DNA of 64,000 nt from Mogibacterium sp. (lineage in GTDB: Bacteria > Bacillota > Clostridia > Peptostreptococcales > Anaerovoracaceae), in the NCBI GenBank assembly GCA_012840975.1, contig DUVP01000007.1, positions 34,055-98,054 of the forward strand. The letters are read 5' to 3'. The notes beneath the pieces were generated by a model that was not told the DNA's origin, did not search any database, and worked only from the letters and a program-made list of their open reading frames with translations. Numbering within the stretch: the first letter of the stretch is position 1; each line of letters starts with the position of its first letter. The position numbers were made by a program, and so were the translations under genes. This document shows, in pieces, positions 19,160-28,547 of this stretch.

Positions 19160-20196
19160 TAAAGATATCAATTGACACTTTAATCAAAGGCATTGGAGTT
19201 TTATCTTTTATACTCATACTTTTAAGTGTTCATATAGTAATTAAAAGCAGTAAAGAAAAAGCTGAGGCCGGAAAAATAAAGGCATATATACAAAACAAAC
19301 AAGATCTCTGGTATCAGTATTTCAATGATGAAATCGTCTTACCCGTGGAGCTTATCCCCAATAACGATATTGAAATTAAAGCTACAGAGGAGATTTTTCT
19401 TGCCTATATAAAAAACATATCTAATTCAACCATAGAAGAGAAGATCCGGAAGTTTTCCAATCAGTATTTAAGACAATATTATTCGGGTTTCCTTTTGAGC
19501 AGAAAATGGAGCTTAAGAATGAATGCCCTGTACCGGATCATTGATTTTAAAATAGATTCCTTAGCTCCTGAATGCAAGAAACTGGAAAAAAGAACTAAAT
19601 TATCTCCGGAGGAGCATTTTCAGCTGATGATAATTTATTCTATGTTTAATGAAACAGATTTTATAAAAGAATTTGCGAATTTATCAGTCAGGCTCTCCGA
19701 ATATGAATATAAAAAATTATTAGTCGGGTTTAAGTCGGAAATTCTTGAACATCTGATGCATCAGATGAAAGAACTTCCTATGATATACAGGCATTATTTT
19801 ATTGATATTTTAGGAATCAGACGAGAACTGGGTTTTTTGCCGTTTTTAGAGAAGAATCTCAGCCATAATAATACGGAAATCCGTATTCGCTCCTTAAAAG
19901 CCATTAATGAAATAGGTATTGTCTCTAACCTGGATAAGTATAAACCTTTTTTAAAAGCCTCCCAATGGGAAGAACGCTTAATGCTGGCTAAGATTTTAGG
20001 AGCTTTTCCTTTAGAACAGGTATATACGTATTTAGAGGAATTGTTACAGGATGAAAACTGGTGGGTCAGATCCCAAGCTGCACAAACTATTGGAAAGAGT
20101 AAAGACGGCAAGTCCAGGCTGAAGACATTCATTGCAACCGCTCAAGATCAATATGCCATTGACATGGCTCGCGAAGTACTGGGAGGAGAGTATTGA
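19150..20196 (+). CDS. Membrane-anchored HEAT-repeat-like protein
   Basis: A 348-residue protein with one N-terminal transmembrane helix (about residues 14-33), a charged helical middle, and a C-terminal alpha-helical repeat region (about 210-345). The repeats include RHYFIDILGIRREL, EIRIRSLKAINEIG and WWVRSQAAQTIGK, the last being HEAT-like. No enzyme motif is seen. It overlaps the previous gene by 10 bases and precedes a GT2 synthase, so it is probably a scaffold or adaptor linking the signalling proteins to the polysaccharide synthase at the membrane. Similar HEAT proteins accompany glycosyltransferases in some Gram-positive c-di-GMP loci; the role here is inference. Confidence 0.7.
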   Translation: MDIIKISIDTLIKGIGVLSFILILLSVHIVIKSSKEKAEAGKIKAYIQNKQDLWYQYFNDEIVLPVELIPNNDIEIKATEEIFLAYIKNISNSTIEEKIRKFSNQYLRQYYSGFLLSRKWSLRMNALYRIIDFKIDSLAPECKKLEKRTKLSPEEHFQLMIIYSMFNETDFIKEFANLSVRLSEYEYKKLLVGFKSEILEHLMHQMKELPMIYRHYFIDILGIRRELGFLPFLEKNLSHNNTEIRIRSLKAINEIGIVSNLDKYKPFLKASQWEERLMLAKILGAFPLEQVYTYLEELLQDENWWVRSQAAQTIGKSKDGKSRLKTFIATAQDQYAIDMAREVLGGEY

Positions 20197-20245
20197 TTAA
20201 TGAGTACAGTAGTAAATTATCTTATAATGTTTTTGCGGCTTTATA

Positions 20246-21643
20246 TTGTTATACATGCTGGTTATCATTACAACTTATACCGGTATGCTGATATTCGCAT
20301 TTGTTGAACTGCGCAAGCAATATAAACTGGATAAGAACGCATCTGACGATGATTATATAGATGCATTTTATTATAAACCTCTTTCTGTCATAATACCTGC
20401 ATACAATGAGGAAGTCGGCATTGTGGACAGTGTTCGGTCTGCACTGAACCTGAAGTATCCTCAAACCGAGCTGATTATAGTCAACGATGGCTCTAAAGAC
20501 CGGACTCAAGAGGTTGTAATAGAGCAATTTCAGATGAAAAAGATTCCAAAGGTAATCAAAAAACAAATCCGATGCAAACCGATTCTCCAGGTTTACCAAT
20601 CTGAAATACATCACAATTTATATTTGATAGAAAAAGAGAATGGCGGAAAAGCCGATGCCCTGAATGCGGGTATTAACTTTGCCAGATATCCTTATTTTTG
20701 TTCTATTGACGGTGACTCTATTTTAGACGAAAAATCTCTGTTGCGAGTCATGAAACCGATCATTATGTCAAACGAAGAGGTTATTGCCGCAGGCGGAAAT
20801 GTTCGTATAGCCAACGGGCTTGATGTCCACTGGGGTTCAGTATATCAGAAAGACTTACCTGACCGCCCTTTGATTTTAATGCAAATAATTGAATATACAA
20901 GAGCTTTCATGATGGGCAGAATCTCTTTAGCTAAATTTAATTTGATTCTCGTTATCTCCGGAGCTTTCAGTGTGTTTGCAAAAAAATGGGTTGTCGAAGC
21001 GGGAGGATATTCTGTTCAGACGATAGGTGAAGATATGGAATTAATTGTTAAGCTTCACCGGTTTCTGTACGATAATAAATTAAATAAAAGAATTGAATTT
21101 GTTCCTGATCCGGTATGCTGGACGGAAGCTCCGGAAACTTTTAGTGTATTAAGAAAACAACGTAGAAGATGGCATCAGGGGTTAATAGAGAGCTTGCTAA
21201 AGCACAAAAAAATGACTCTAAACCCAAGATACGGCAAAATCGGCATGATTTCTTTTCCTTACTTCTGGGTGGTAGAATGTTTCGGGCCGCTTATTGAACT
21301 GGGCGGTTATATATATATTGTTGTGGCATTCTTTTTAGGTAAATTATATTTCGAATTTGCCATAATGCTAGCCTTGCTGTTTATTCTGTATGGCTCTGTT
21401 CTTTCCGCTTTTGCCATCCTGATGGAGACCTGGAGTGTGAATGTTTATGCGGGGATAAGGAATTTTTTCAGATTGATTATTGTATCTTTAACGGAAGTTT
21501 TCTGGTTCAGGCCTCTGACCCTTGTGTGGAGATGTGAGGCATTTATACATGTTATTTTGGGACGAAAAAGCTGGGGCAGTATGGATAGGGTGGGTCTCTC
21601 AAAAAAACCTGCTCAGGATGAAAGGAGCAATCAATCCAAATGA
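20246..21643 (+). CDS. Processive family-2 glycosyltransferase (cellulose-synthase type)
   Basis: A 465-residue membrane glycosyltransferase that polymerises a sugar from a nucleotide-sugar donor and probably extrudes the chain. One N-terminal helix precedes the GT-A domain with VNDGSKD, SIDGDSIL (DxD), GEDMEL and the processivity motif QRRRW; three or four C-terminal helices follow. No PilZ domain is present, so c-di-GMP control must act through another protein. The start is uncertain: a good site GGAGGAG (20183-20189) directs ribosomes to ATG 20200, which is in another frame and ends after 36 codons, while TTG 20246 and ATG 20255 in the correct frame lack a site. It overlaps the next gene by ATGA. 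The product polysaccharide is unknown. Confidence 0.87.
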   Translation: MLYMLVIITTYTGMLIFAFVELRKQYKLDKNASDDDYIDAFYYKPLSVIIPAYNEEVGIVDSVRSALNLKYPQTELIIVNDGSKDRTQEVVIEQFQMKKIPKVIKKQIRCKPILQVYQSEIHHNLYLIEKENGGKADALNAGINFARYPYFCSIDGDSILDEKSLLRVMKPIIMSNEEVIAAGGNVRIANGLDVHWGSVYQKDLPDRPLILMQIIEYTRAFMMGRISLAKFNLILVISGAFSVFAKKWVVEAGGYSVQTIGEDMELIVKLHRFLYDNKLNKRIEFVPDPVCWTEAPETFSVLRKQRRRWHQGLIESLLKHKKMTLNPRYGKIGMISFPYFWVVECFGPLIELGGYIYIVVAFFLGKLYFEFAIMLALLFILYGSVLSAFAILMETWSVNVYAGIRNFFRLIIVSLTEVFWFRPLTLVWRCEAFIHVILGRKSWGSMDRVGLSKKPAQDERSNQSK

Positions 21644-24600
21644 AACGTATTTATACAATACTCTTATGCCTGTTAATATTGATATCCTTGCCTGTTGTTA
21701 TCTGGTATCTGGAACCCGGCAAGGAATGCCGCATGGCGATAATCGACAAAACCGTGCCTGATGAAACCTATCGCGGACATAACGGCATTGTTTTTCTGTT
21801 AAATCATTTAAAGTATAAAAAACAATCAAAAGATTTATATGATTTAAGAGAGGATTATTTTGGTTTTTCCCCGAATGAAAAAGAAAAAAGCTACAAGTTA
21901 AAACCTCTGCCGGCAAATTATGATGATTACGATATTATTTACTTAGCGGATAGCTACGGTGTTTATGAAGGGGATTTACCGTGGAAAGTGAAAGAAAACG
22001 AGGGGTCTGTGCCGAGAAAAATCTATGGAGGTCTGGAAAAGGAAGAGTGGCTTAATATCCATAATAGACTGGCTAAGGAAAACAGAAGCCTGTTCATTGC
22101 GGAACACAATGCATTTGCCACTCCCACCAAAAAAGAAGTAAGAGAAAGTATTACGAATTATCTGGGTGTTAACTGGTCCGGATGGAAAGGACGATATTTT
22201 GATGAGCTGGATTTTAATAAGAATAAAAAAATTCCGCAATGGATAAAAAACAAGTTTGGCGAATCATGGGACTATAAAGGATATGGGTTTATTCTGGTAA
22301 ATGATATAGATTCCCGAGTCCTTGTTCTGGAAAAATCCGAACATGTTTCAGATAAAAATATCAGTCTGTCATTTACCCGGGAGGGAGAAGATTTCTTCGG
22401 GCTTAAAAAAAGCTCTCATTACAATCACTGGTTTGATATTATAACTCCGAAACAAGGCTCAACCGTGTTGGCCAACTATAATTTGAATTTAACCGAAAGA
22501 GGAAAAGAGCTTTTGCTGGAAAACGGGATTACTACCGAGTTTGCCGCAGTTGTAAAAACGGAACAGGGATCTTCTTCCAGCTATTATTTTGCAGGAGATT
22601 ACAACAGTATAGACAAAGTACCGGCCCTGTATAAATTTAAAGGATTGCAAAAATTATACAGTTTTGTAGAAATGAATTCAGACAGTGCTTTTTACTGGTC
22701 GGCATATTTTCCTATGATGGAAAAAATTCTGGATAATTACTATAATCCTTCGGAGAAAGATATGGGCTTAGAAGAAAAAGAAAAAAATCCGTATGATGCC
22801 AGAATAAAGGGTAATAGTTTCGAAATCTTAATAGACGGCAAATGGGAACCTATAGCAATAAAAGGCGTCAATATGGGTATGGGGAAACCGGGAGCTTTTC
22901 CGGGAGAGGCGGCAATAACTGAAGATGAATATTATCGCTGGTTTGAGCAAATCGGTGAAATGAATGCCAACGTTATACGTGTATATACGCTTCATCCGCC
23001 TGGATTCTATAATTCACTGCTCAGATATAACGAAACTCATGATAAAAAAATATATGTGATGCACGGCGTCTGGATAAACGAAGAGGAGCTGGAGGCTTCA
23101 CAGGATGTTTTTGATAAAAAAACTCTGGCGGATTTTCAGCAGGAAATGAAAACCATAACTGATGTAATACATGGAAATAAAGTTGTTGATGCCAGACCGG
23201 GGCATGCATCGGGAGCTTATAAAGCAGATGTCTCACAGTATGTAATCGCTTGGATTTTAGGCATAGAGTGGGATCCTTATATGGTGGAGAATACAAATCA
23301 TATTCATTTCTCTATCGGAGAATACAAAGGTACTTTCTTTGAAACAAGAGGTGCAAATCCTTTTGAGTACTGGCTTGCACAGCAGATGGATACCATAGTT
23401 AAATATGAGAAAAAACATTATGACTACCTAAGGCCTGTCAGCTTTACTAATTGGCCTACAACAGATATTCTGGAGCATCCTGCTAATTTCCAGGATAATG
23501 AGGATCTGGTTGGTGTAGATCCTAATGTTATATACACAAAAGGTGAAATGGATTCGGTCGGGCAATTTGCCTCATACCATATTTATCCGTATTATCCGGA
23601 TTTTCTCAATTTTGAAAAAAAATATTTAGATTATGTTGACCATAGAGGGCAGAAAAATAATTATGCAGGTTATTTAAATCATTTGAAAAGTGTTCATAGA
23701 CTGCCTATTTTAGTAGCTGAGTTCGGAATACCGGCTTCACGAGGTCTCACACATGAAAATCCTTTTGGATGGAATCAGGGCTTCAAATCTGAAAAAGAAC
23801 AGGGAGAAATTGTGAGTCGTCTTTATGAGGATATTTTAGAGGAAGATATGCTCGGCGGGTTAATATTTACATGGCAAGATGAGTGGTTTAAAAGAACATG
23901 GAACACAATGGACTATGATAATCCGGACAGAAGACCTTTCTGGTCCAACGCTCAGACAAACGAACAGCAATACGGATTGTTGAGTTTTGACAGACATAAA
24001 ATAAAGGTCGACGGAGACATAAAAGATTGGGAAACGGAACCTCTGTATAAAAAGAACGGAAAAGCCATGAAGGGTTTATATGTGGATCATGATGAGAGAT
24101 ATTTATACATCAGATTGGATTATTCCGGTACAGACAAAGCTTATCCGCTTATTTTGCTGGATGTTGTGCCTGATCAAGGGAATTCTTTTATAAAAGAAAA
24201 AAAGAAGTTGAAGTTTTCCAACGGAGTGGATTTTATCATAAAATTAAACAAAAAAAATCCTAAGATCCTTATTGATCAATACTATGACTTTTATACGTAT
24301 ATGTATGCTTATCATTTAAAACTGATAGAAAAACCGAAGAAGGATCCGCATAAGAACAGCGGGGTATTTTCACAGATCCATTATGTGATCAGCAGAGAAT
24401 ATAGATCGGAAAACGGTAAAATACTGATGCCGTTCAGCAGTTATGAAGCAGGAAAGCTGAGAAAAGGAAATGCTGATCCGGACTCAAAAAATTATGATTC
24501 CCTTGCTGATTTTTATATAAACGATGATGGTGGACTGGAATTAAGGATTCCTTGGTTGTTGATTCAGTCTAGAGATCCGAGTAAGAAAGAATTTATCGGA

Positions 24601-24825
24601 AATATCTACAAAGATGGTATTGAAGCAAGTAAACTTATCGATGAAATCTATATTGGTGTTTTGTATGTAGATGATAATGGCACTGTATTAGATTCATTCC
24701 CGGGTATAGAAAACAACGTTTTAAATCCTTTGAAAGCATATACCTGGGATGAGTGGGATATACCTAAATCCAAAGAACGATTGAAGCAATCCTACTATAT
24801 AATACAGGACTTGTTTGCCGATTAA
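21640..24825 (+). CDS. Large secreted or membrane-anchored glycoside-hydrolase-like protein of the exopolysaccharide locus
   Basis: 1,061 residues. An N-terminal hydrophobic segment (about 4-26) acts as signal or anchor. Residues 30-370 are a family-specific region I do not recognise. Residues about 385-760 look like a (beta/alpha)8 glycosidase: GKWEPIAIKGVNMG, NANVIRVYTLHPP, then LPILVAEFGIP with a candidate catalytic Glu and LGGLIFTWQDEWFKRTW. The C-terminal 230 residues begin KVDGDIKDWE and resemble a CBM9/DOMON-like carbohydrate-binding beta-sandwich. It is translationally coupled to the GT2 gene (ATGA overlap), so it probably trims, cross-links or anchors the polymer outside the cell. 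A strong terminator follows. Confidence 0.75.
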   Translation: MKRIYTILLCLLILISLPVVIWYLEPGKECRMAIIDKTVPDETYRGHNGIVFLLNHLKYKKQSKDLYDLREDYFGFSPNEKEKSYKLKPLPANYDDYDIIYLADSYGVYEGDLPWKVKENEGSVPRKIYGGLEKEEWLNIHNRLAKENRSLFIAEHNAFATPTKKEVRESITNYLGVNWSGWKGRYFDELDFNKNKKIPQWIKNKFGESWDYKGYGFILVNDIDSRVLVLEKSEHVSDKNISLSFTREGEDFFGLKKSSHYNHWFDIITPKQGSTVLANYNLNLTERGKELLLENGITTEFAAVVKTEQGSSSSYYFAGDYNSIDKVPALYKFKGLQKLYSFVEMNSDSAFYWSAYFPMMEKILDNYYNPSEKDMGLEEKEKNPYDARIKGNSFEILIDGKWEPIAIKGVNMGMGKPGAFPGEAAITEDEYYRWFEQIGEMNANVIRVYTLHPPGFYNSLLRYNETHDKKIYVMHGVWINEEELEASQDVFDKKTLADFQQEMKTITDVIHGNKVVDARPGHASGAYKADVSQYVIAWILGIEWDPYMVENTNHIHFSIGEYKGTFFETRGANPFEYWLAQQMDTIVKYEKKHYDYLRPVSFTNWPTTDILEHPANFQDNEDLVGVDPNVIYTKGEMDSVGQFASYHIYPYYPDFLNFEKKYLDYVDHRGQKNNYAGYLNHLKSVHRLPILVAEFGIPASRGLTHENPFGWNQGFKSEKEQGEIVSRLYEDILEEDMLGGLIFTWQDEWFKRTWNTMDYDNPDRRPFWSNAQTNEQQYGLLSFDRHKIKVDGDIKDWETEPLYKKNGKAMKGLYVDHDERYLYIRLDYSGTDKAYPLILLDVVPDQGNSFIKEKKKLKFSNGVDFIIKLNKKNPKILIDQYYDFYTYMYAYHLKLIEKPKKDPHKNSGVFSQIHYVISREYRSENGKILMPFSSYEAGKLRKGNADPDSKNYDSLADFYINDDGGLELRIPWLLIQSRDPSKKEFIGNIYKDGIEASKLIDEIYIGVLYVDDNGTVLDSFPGIENNVLNPLKAYTWDEWDIPKSKERLKQSYYIIQDLFAD

Positions 24826-24848
24826 ACAATAAACAATTTTGATGACAT

Positions 24849-24886
24849 AAAAGGCCTCCGATTTTTGTGACCGGAGGCCTTTTATA
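24849..24886 (+). terminator. Strong intrinsic terminator after the exopolysaccharide locus
   Basis: Perfect arms AAAAGGCCTCCG (24849-24860) and CGGAGGCCTTTT (24872-24883) with an 11-base loop. Runs of A before and T after allow it to work in both directions. Confidence 0.9.
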
Positions 24887-24926
24887 TCCGAAAATTTCAA
24901 ATTCTGTAAATTGTTTGTAAAATAAC

Positions 24927-24949
24927 ACAAAAAATATTGTATTTTTTGT
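24927..24949. repeat. Perfect inverted repeat upstream of dapF
   Basis: ACAAAAAATA (24927-24936), TTG, TATTTTTTGT (24940-24949), about 80 bases before the dapF start. It could be an operator for a dimeric regulator. A TATAAT at 24980-24985 may be the -10 box, but no good -35 is seen at 17 bases. Confidence 0.4.
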
Positions 24950-25029
24950 TAATTATATAGCAATTTTATTTTTTTGAGGTATAATCTATAAATTATAGAA
25001 GTGTTTTAATTTCAAGGGGGTGAAGGTGC

Positions 25030-25866
25030 ATGAAGTTCTGGAAGATGCACGGTGCAGGCAATGATTTCATCATCATAAATAACATATTGGAGAAAATCGA
25101 TATCGGAAAATTTCCATATCTGGCTGAAAAGCTTTGCACTCCTCGTTTATCATTGGGTGCTGACGGATTGATGGTGATAGAAGATAGCGATAAGGCGGAT
25201 TTTAAAATGCTTTTCTATAATTCAGACGGTTCTGTCGGTGAGATGTGCGGAAACGGTGCAAGATGTATATGCAGATACGCCTATGAGAATAATCTCAGCT
25301 CTGAAACACAAATTATAGAAACGGCTGCGGGAACAGTAAAGGGAGAGAGAATAGATAAAAGAAACTACAAGGTAAGACTCAACGACCCGCAAGAAGTTAT
25401 TCTGAACGGTAAGGCGGAAATATCAGGAGACGTTTACGATTATTCTTACGTGGAACTCGGTAATCCCGGATTGCCTCATGTGGTCGTTCCGATGAAAAAT
25501 TTGAAAGATATCGACGAAGATTTTCTTTTTAATCTTGGTAAAAAGTTCAGATATTACAAGGCATTCCCTAAGGGTGCAAATGTCAACTTTTATGAAATTA
25601 CAGGAGAGGATGAAATCTTCGAAAGAACCTGGGAGAGAGGTGTCGAAGGATTTACACTTGCCTGCGGTACGGGTACGGGCTCTGTTGTAGCCGTCCTCAG
25701 CTTATTGAATAAAGTCTCAGGCAAAAATGTGAAAGTAGATATGCGTGGAGGCACACTGATAATAGATATCAATATTCAGAACGAAAAAATTTCAGATATA
25801 TTCCTGACCGGTCCTACCAATATAGTAGCAAAAGGTGAGATTACGGACGAGGATATTTCAATATAG
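25030..25866 (+). CDS. dapF: Diaminopimelate epimerase
   Basis: A 278-residue cofactor-independent epimerase converting LL- to meso-diaminopimelate, the precursor of lysine and of peptidoglycan cross-links. The two catalytic cysteines lie in MCGNGARC (about residue 74) and ACGTGTGS (about 217); the N-terminus KMHGAGNDF and NPGLPHVV also fit. ATG 25030 follows AAGGGGGTGAAGG. The neighbouring genes are a symporter, lysA and a D-cysteine-desulfhydrase-like enzyme in the same direction, so here dapF is grouped with uptake and catabolism of diamino acids and not with the early lysine pathway. Confidence 0.95.
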   Translation: MKFWKMHGAGNDFIIINNILEKIDIGKFPYLAEKLCTPRLSLGADGLMVIEDSDKADFKMLFYNSDGSVGEMCGNGARCICRYAYENNLSSETQIIETAAGTVKGERIDKRNYKVRLNDPQEVILNGKAEISGDVYDYSYVELGNPGLPHVVVPMKNLKDIDEDFLFNLGKKFRYYKAFPKGANVNFYEITGEDEIFERTWERGVEGFTLACGTGTGSVVAVLSLLNKVSGKNVKVDMRGGTLIIDINIQNEKISDIFLTGPTNIVAKGEITDEDISI

Positions 25867-25912
25867 GTTTTAATAAATTTTTAATATTTTTATGTTTTTG
25901 GAGGAAGGTATT

Positions 25913-27163
25913 ATGGAAAAGAAGTCGGTTTTAAACAATTACAGGTTTTTGAGCCTAATGATAGGTGCAATGATCGTGGGCGGAATAGTTGGATGGGTAG
26001 CGCCGGAATTTGCTCAGAACCTGAAACCGTTCGGCACGGTGTTTATCAATATGATGTTTTGCGTGGTTGTACCTCTCGTATTTGCATCTATCTCAAGCTC
26101 TATAGCTACCATGAAGAGCAGAAAGAGAGCCGGCAAAATTATGACTACCACAGTTATCACTTTTGTCGCAACGGGTATTATAGCAGCTCTGATAATGTTC
26201 TTTATAATGAAGGTTTATCCACCTGTGCTTGAGGCCTGGACAGAAGTACCTAAGGAGGAAATCGGCGAGTATGCATCACTCAGTGATTTACTTGTAAACT
26301 TCTTCACTTCGAACGACTTTGTAGGCTTGCTTTCAAGACGTGCAATGCTTCCGCTCATAGTATTTTCGATTCTTTTCGGATTTGCGACCAATTTGTCCGG
26401 CGGAGCAGACGGAATCATAGCAAAAGGTCTTACCGCTCTCAGCGATGTGATGATGAAATTTGTTCAGATGATTACATACTATGCTCCTATAGCATTCTTT
26501 GCTATATTTGCAGGACTTGTCTCTGACTATGGCAGCCAGATAACATCTTCATACGGCAGAGCGATGATAGTATATTATCCGCTGTGCTTTATTTATCTGT
26601 TTACGGCTTTTCCTTTCTTTGCATGGCTGGGTGGAGGGAAAAACGGACCTAAGACTATGTTCAAGTATATAGCAAGGCCTGCTATAGTATCTCTCGGCAC
26701 TTGTTCATCTGTTGCTACTATTCCTACAAATATGGCTGTAGCGGCTGAAACAGGTATATCGAAAGACGTCAGCGAGATAGTTCTTCCTCTCGGAGCTACT
26801 ATGCATATGGACGGTTCATGCTTCTCATGCGTACTGAAAATTGCTTTTGTGCTCGGAGTATTCGGCCAGGATATGGGTTGGGGTATGTTGATTCCTGTAG
26901 TGCTTGTAGCGGTGCTTTCATCTGTTGGAATGTCGGGAGTACCGGGTGGTGGATATATAGGTGAGTATATTATCTGTTCAATTTTCTTCCCTAATCAGAT
27001 GGAGCTTGCTTTCCCTATCCTGATAGCTATAGGCAATATGGTAGACCCTCCTGCAACAATGATCAACTCGTCGGGAGACTATGTTGTATCCTATATCGTT
27101 TCAAGATTTGTAGACGGAAAAGACTGGCTGGACAAAGCTCTTGCAAAAAAAGAAGCAGCATAA
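25913..27163 (+). CDS. Dicarboxylate/amino-acid:cation symporter (DAACS family)
   Basis: A 416-residue Na+- or H+-coupled transporter with about eight helices and two re-entrant loops. Family marks include FINMMFCVVVPLVFASISSS, RRAMLPLIVFSILFG, the GATMHMDGS block (the NMDGT equivalent in glutamate transporters) and GIGNMVDPPATMINSSGD-like ion-binding residues near the end. ATG 25913 is preferred over 25892 because GGAGGAAGG lies just before it. It sits between dapF and lysA, suggesting a dicarboxylic amino acid such as diaminopimelate, aspartate, glutamate or cystine as substrate; this is inferred. Confidence 0.9.
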   Translation: MEKKSVLNNYRFLSLMIGAMIVGGIVGWVAPEFAQNLKPFGTVFINMMFCVVVPLVFASISSSIATMKSRKRAGKIMTTTVITFVATGIIAALIMFFIMKVYPPVLEAWTEVPKEEIGEYASLSDLLVNFFTSNDFVGLLSRRAMLPLIVFSILFGFATNLSGGADGIIAKGLTALSDVMMKFVQMITYYAPIAFFAIFAGLVSDYGSQITSSYGRAMIVYYPLCFIYLFTAFPFFAWLGGGKNGPKTMFKYIARPAIVSLGTCSSVATIPTNMAVAAETGISKDVSEIVLPLGATMHMDGSCFSCVLKIAFVLGVFGQDMGWGMLIPVVLVAVLSSVGMSGVPGGGYIGEYIICSIFFPNQMELAFPILIAIGNMVDPPATMINSSGDYVVSYIVSRFVDGKDWLDKALAKKEAA

Positions 27164-27239
27164 CTCAGCGATAGAAAATTAAACCTGATAAAAAAGATGC
27201 ACCGGATTAGAGAAGCTTTAATTTAGGAGAAAAGAAGTT

Positions 27240-28538
27240 ATGATAGAAAAAAACATTACAGTAAAAGACGGTACTCTGTATTTTGCCGGACAAAATACGC
27301 TTGAGCTTGCTGAAAAATACGGCACACCTCTCTATCTTCTGGATGAAGATCTGATACGGGAGAATTGCAGAACGTACAAAAATGCCGTAAAAAAATACTT
27401 CCCTGAAGGTTCGGAAGCATTATATGCAAGTAAAGCAAACTCTTTTAAAAGAATATACGAAATAATGACGGAAGAGGGTATAGGTGTAGATGTAGCATCT
27501 TCAGGGGAGATATATACAGCATTAAAATCCGGCTATGACTTGAGTCAAGCTTATTTCAACAGTAACAACAAGACTGAAGAAGATGTGAAATATGCCATTG
27601 AAAACGGTATCGGCTATTTCGTAGTGGATAATAAGGAAGAGATAGACATGATTCAGGAGGAGGCGGAGAGACAGGACTTAAAGCAAAAGGTGTTTTTAAG
27701 GCTCACTCCCGGCGTAGATCCTCACACATATGAAGCAATATCCACAGGCAAAGTCGACAGTAAATTCGGCAGTGCTATAGAGACGGGTCAGGCGGAAGAA
27801 ATAACGAAATATACTTTGACGAAAGAAAATGTTATTCTATCAGGATTTCATTGTCACGTAGGTTCACAGGTATTTGAAGAGGACGTCTTTGAAAAATGTG
27901 CAGTAGTAATGCTCAACTTTATATCGCTTATAGAAAAGTCATACGGTCATAAAACAGAAATTTTAGACCTCGGTGGTGGTTACGGAGTCAGATACACCGA
28001 AGAAGATGGATACCTCGACATAGAAGAAAAAATTAAATCTGTAGGCGACACGGTAAAATCTACTTGTGAAGAGTTGGGCATTACTCCGCCTAAGGTTTAT
28101 CTTGAGCCCGGCAGAAGTATCGTAGGGAATGCAGGTATGACTCTCTACACGGTGGGCAGTGTCAAGATAATTCCTGAATATAAAAATTATGTGTCGGTAG
28201 ACGGCGGCATGACGGACAATCCGCGCTTTGCTTTATACGGTGCCAGGTATACGGTGCTTCTTGCAAATAAAATGGATGAAGAAAAAGACTTTGTAGCATC
28301 GGTAGTCGGCAGGCTCTGCGAGAGTGGAGATAAAATTCAGGAAAATGTGTCACTTCCTTCAAGCGTATGTAAAGGCGATATTCTGGCGGTTTGTACGACG
28401 GGGGCATATAATTACTCTATGGCGTCAAATTACAACAGACTTCAGAGACCTCCTATAGTGATGCTTAAGAATAAAACGGAGAGCTATATAGCGGTTAAGA
28501 GAGAAAGTCTTGAAGATATAGTCAGAAATGACGTTTAG
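27240..28538 (+). CDS. lysA: Diaminopimelate decarboxylase
   Basis: A 432-residue PLP enzyme of the alanine-racemase fold that decarboxylates meso-diaminopimelate to L-lysine. The PLP lysine is in ALYASKANS (about residue 62), followed by DVASSGEIYTAL, GFHCHVGSQ, LDLGGGYGV, the EPGRSIVGNAG phosphate loop and, in the C-terminal domain, GRLCESGD with the active-site Cys and YNYSMASNYN. The length is normal. Start ATG 27240 has TAGGAGAAAAG upstream. Nine bases separate it from the next gene. The DapF product is its substrate, which ties the cluster together. Confidence 0.94.
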   Translation: MIEKNITVKDGTLYFAGQNTLELAEKYGTPLYLLDEDLIRENCRTYKNAVKKYFPEGSEALYASKANSFKRIYEIMTEEGIGVDVASSGEIYTALKSGYDLSQAYFNSNNKTEEDVKYAIENGIGYFVVDNKEEIDMIQEEAERQDLKQKVFLRLTPGVDPHTYEAISTGKVDSKFGSAIETGQAEEITKYTLTKENVILSGFHCHVGSQVFEEDVFEKCAVVMLNFISLIEKSYGHKTEILDLGGGYGVRYTEEDGYLDIEEKIKSVGDTVKSTCEELGITPPKVYLEPGRSIVGNAGMTLYTVGSVKIIPEYKNYVSVDGGMTDNPRFALYGARYTVLLANKMDEEKDFVASVVGRLCESGDKIQENVSLPSSVCKGDILAVCTTGAYNYSMASNYNRLQRPPIVMLKNKTESYIAVKRESLEDIVRNDV

Positions 28539-28547
28539 GAGATAAAA

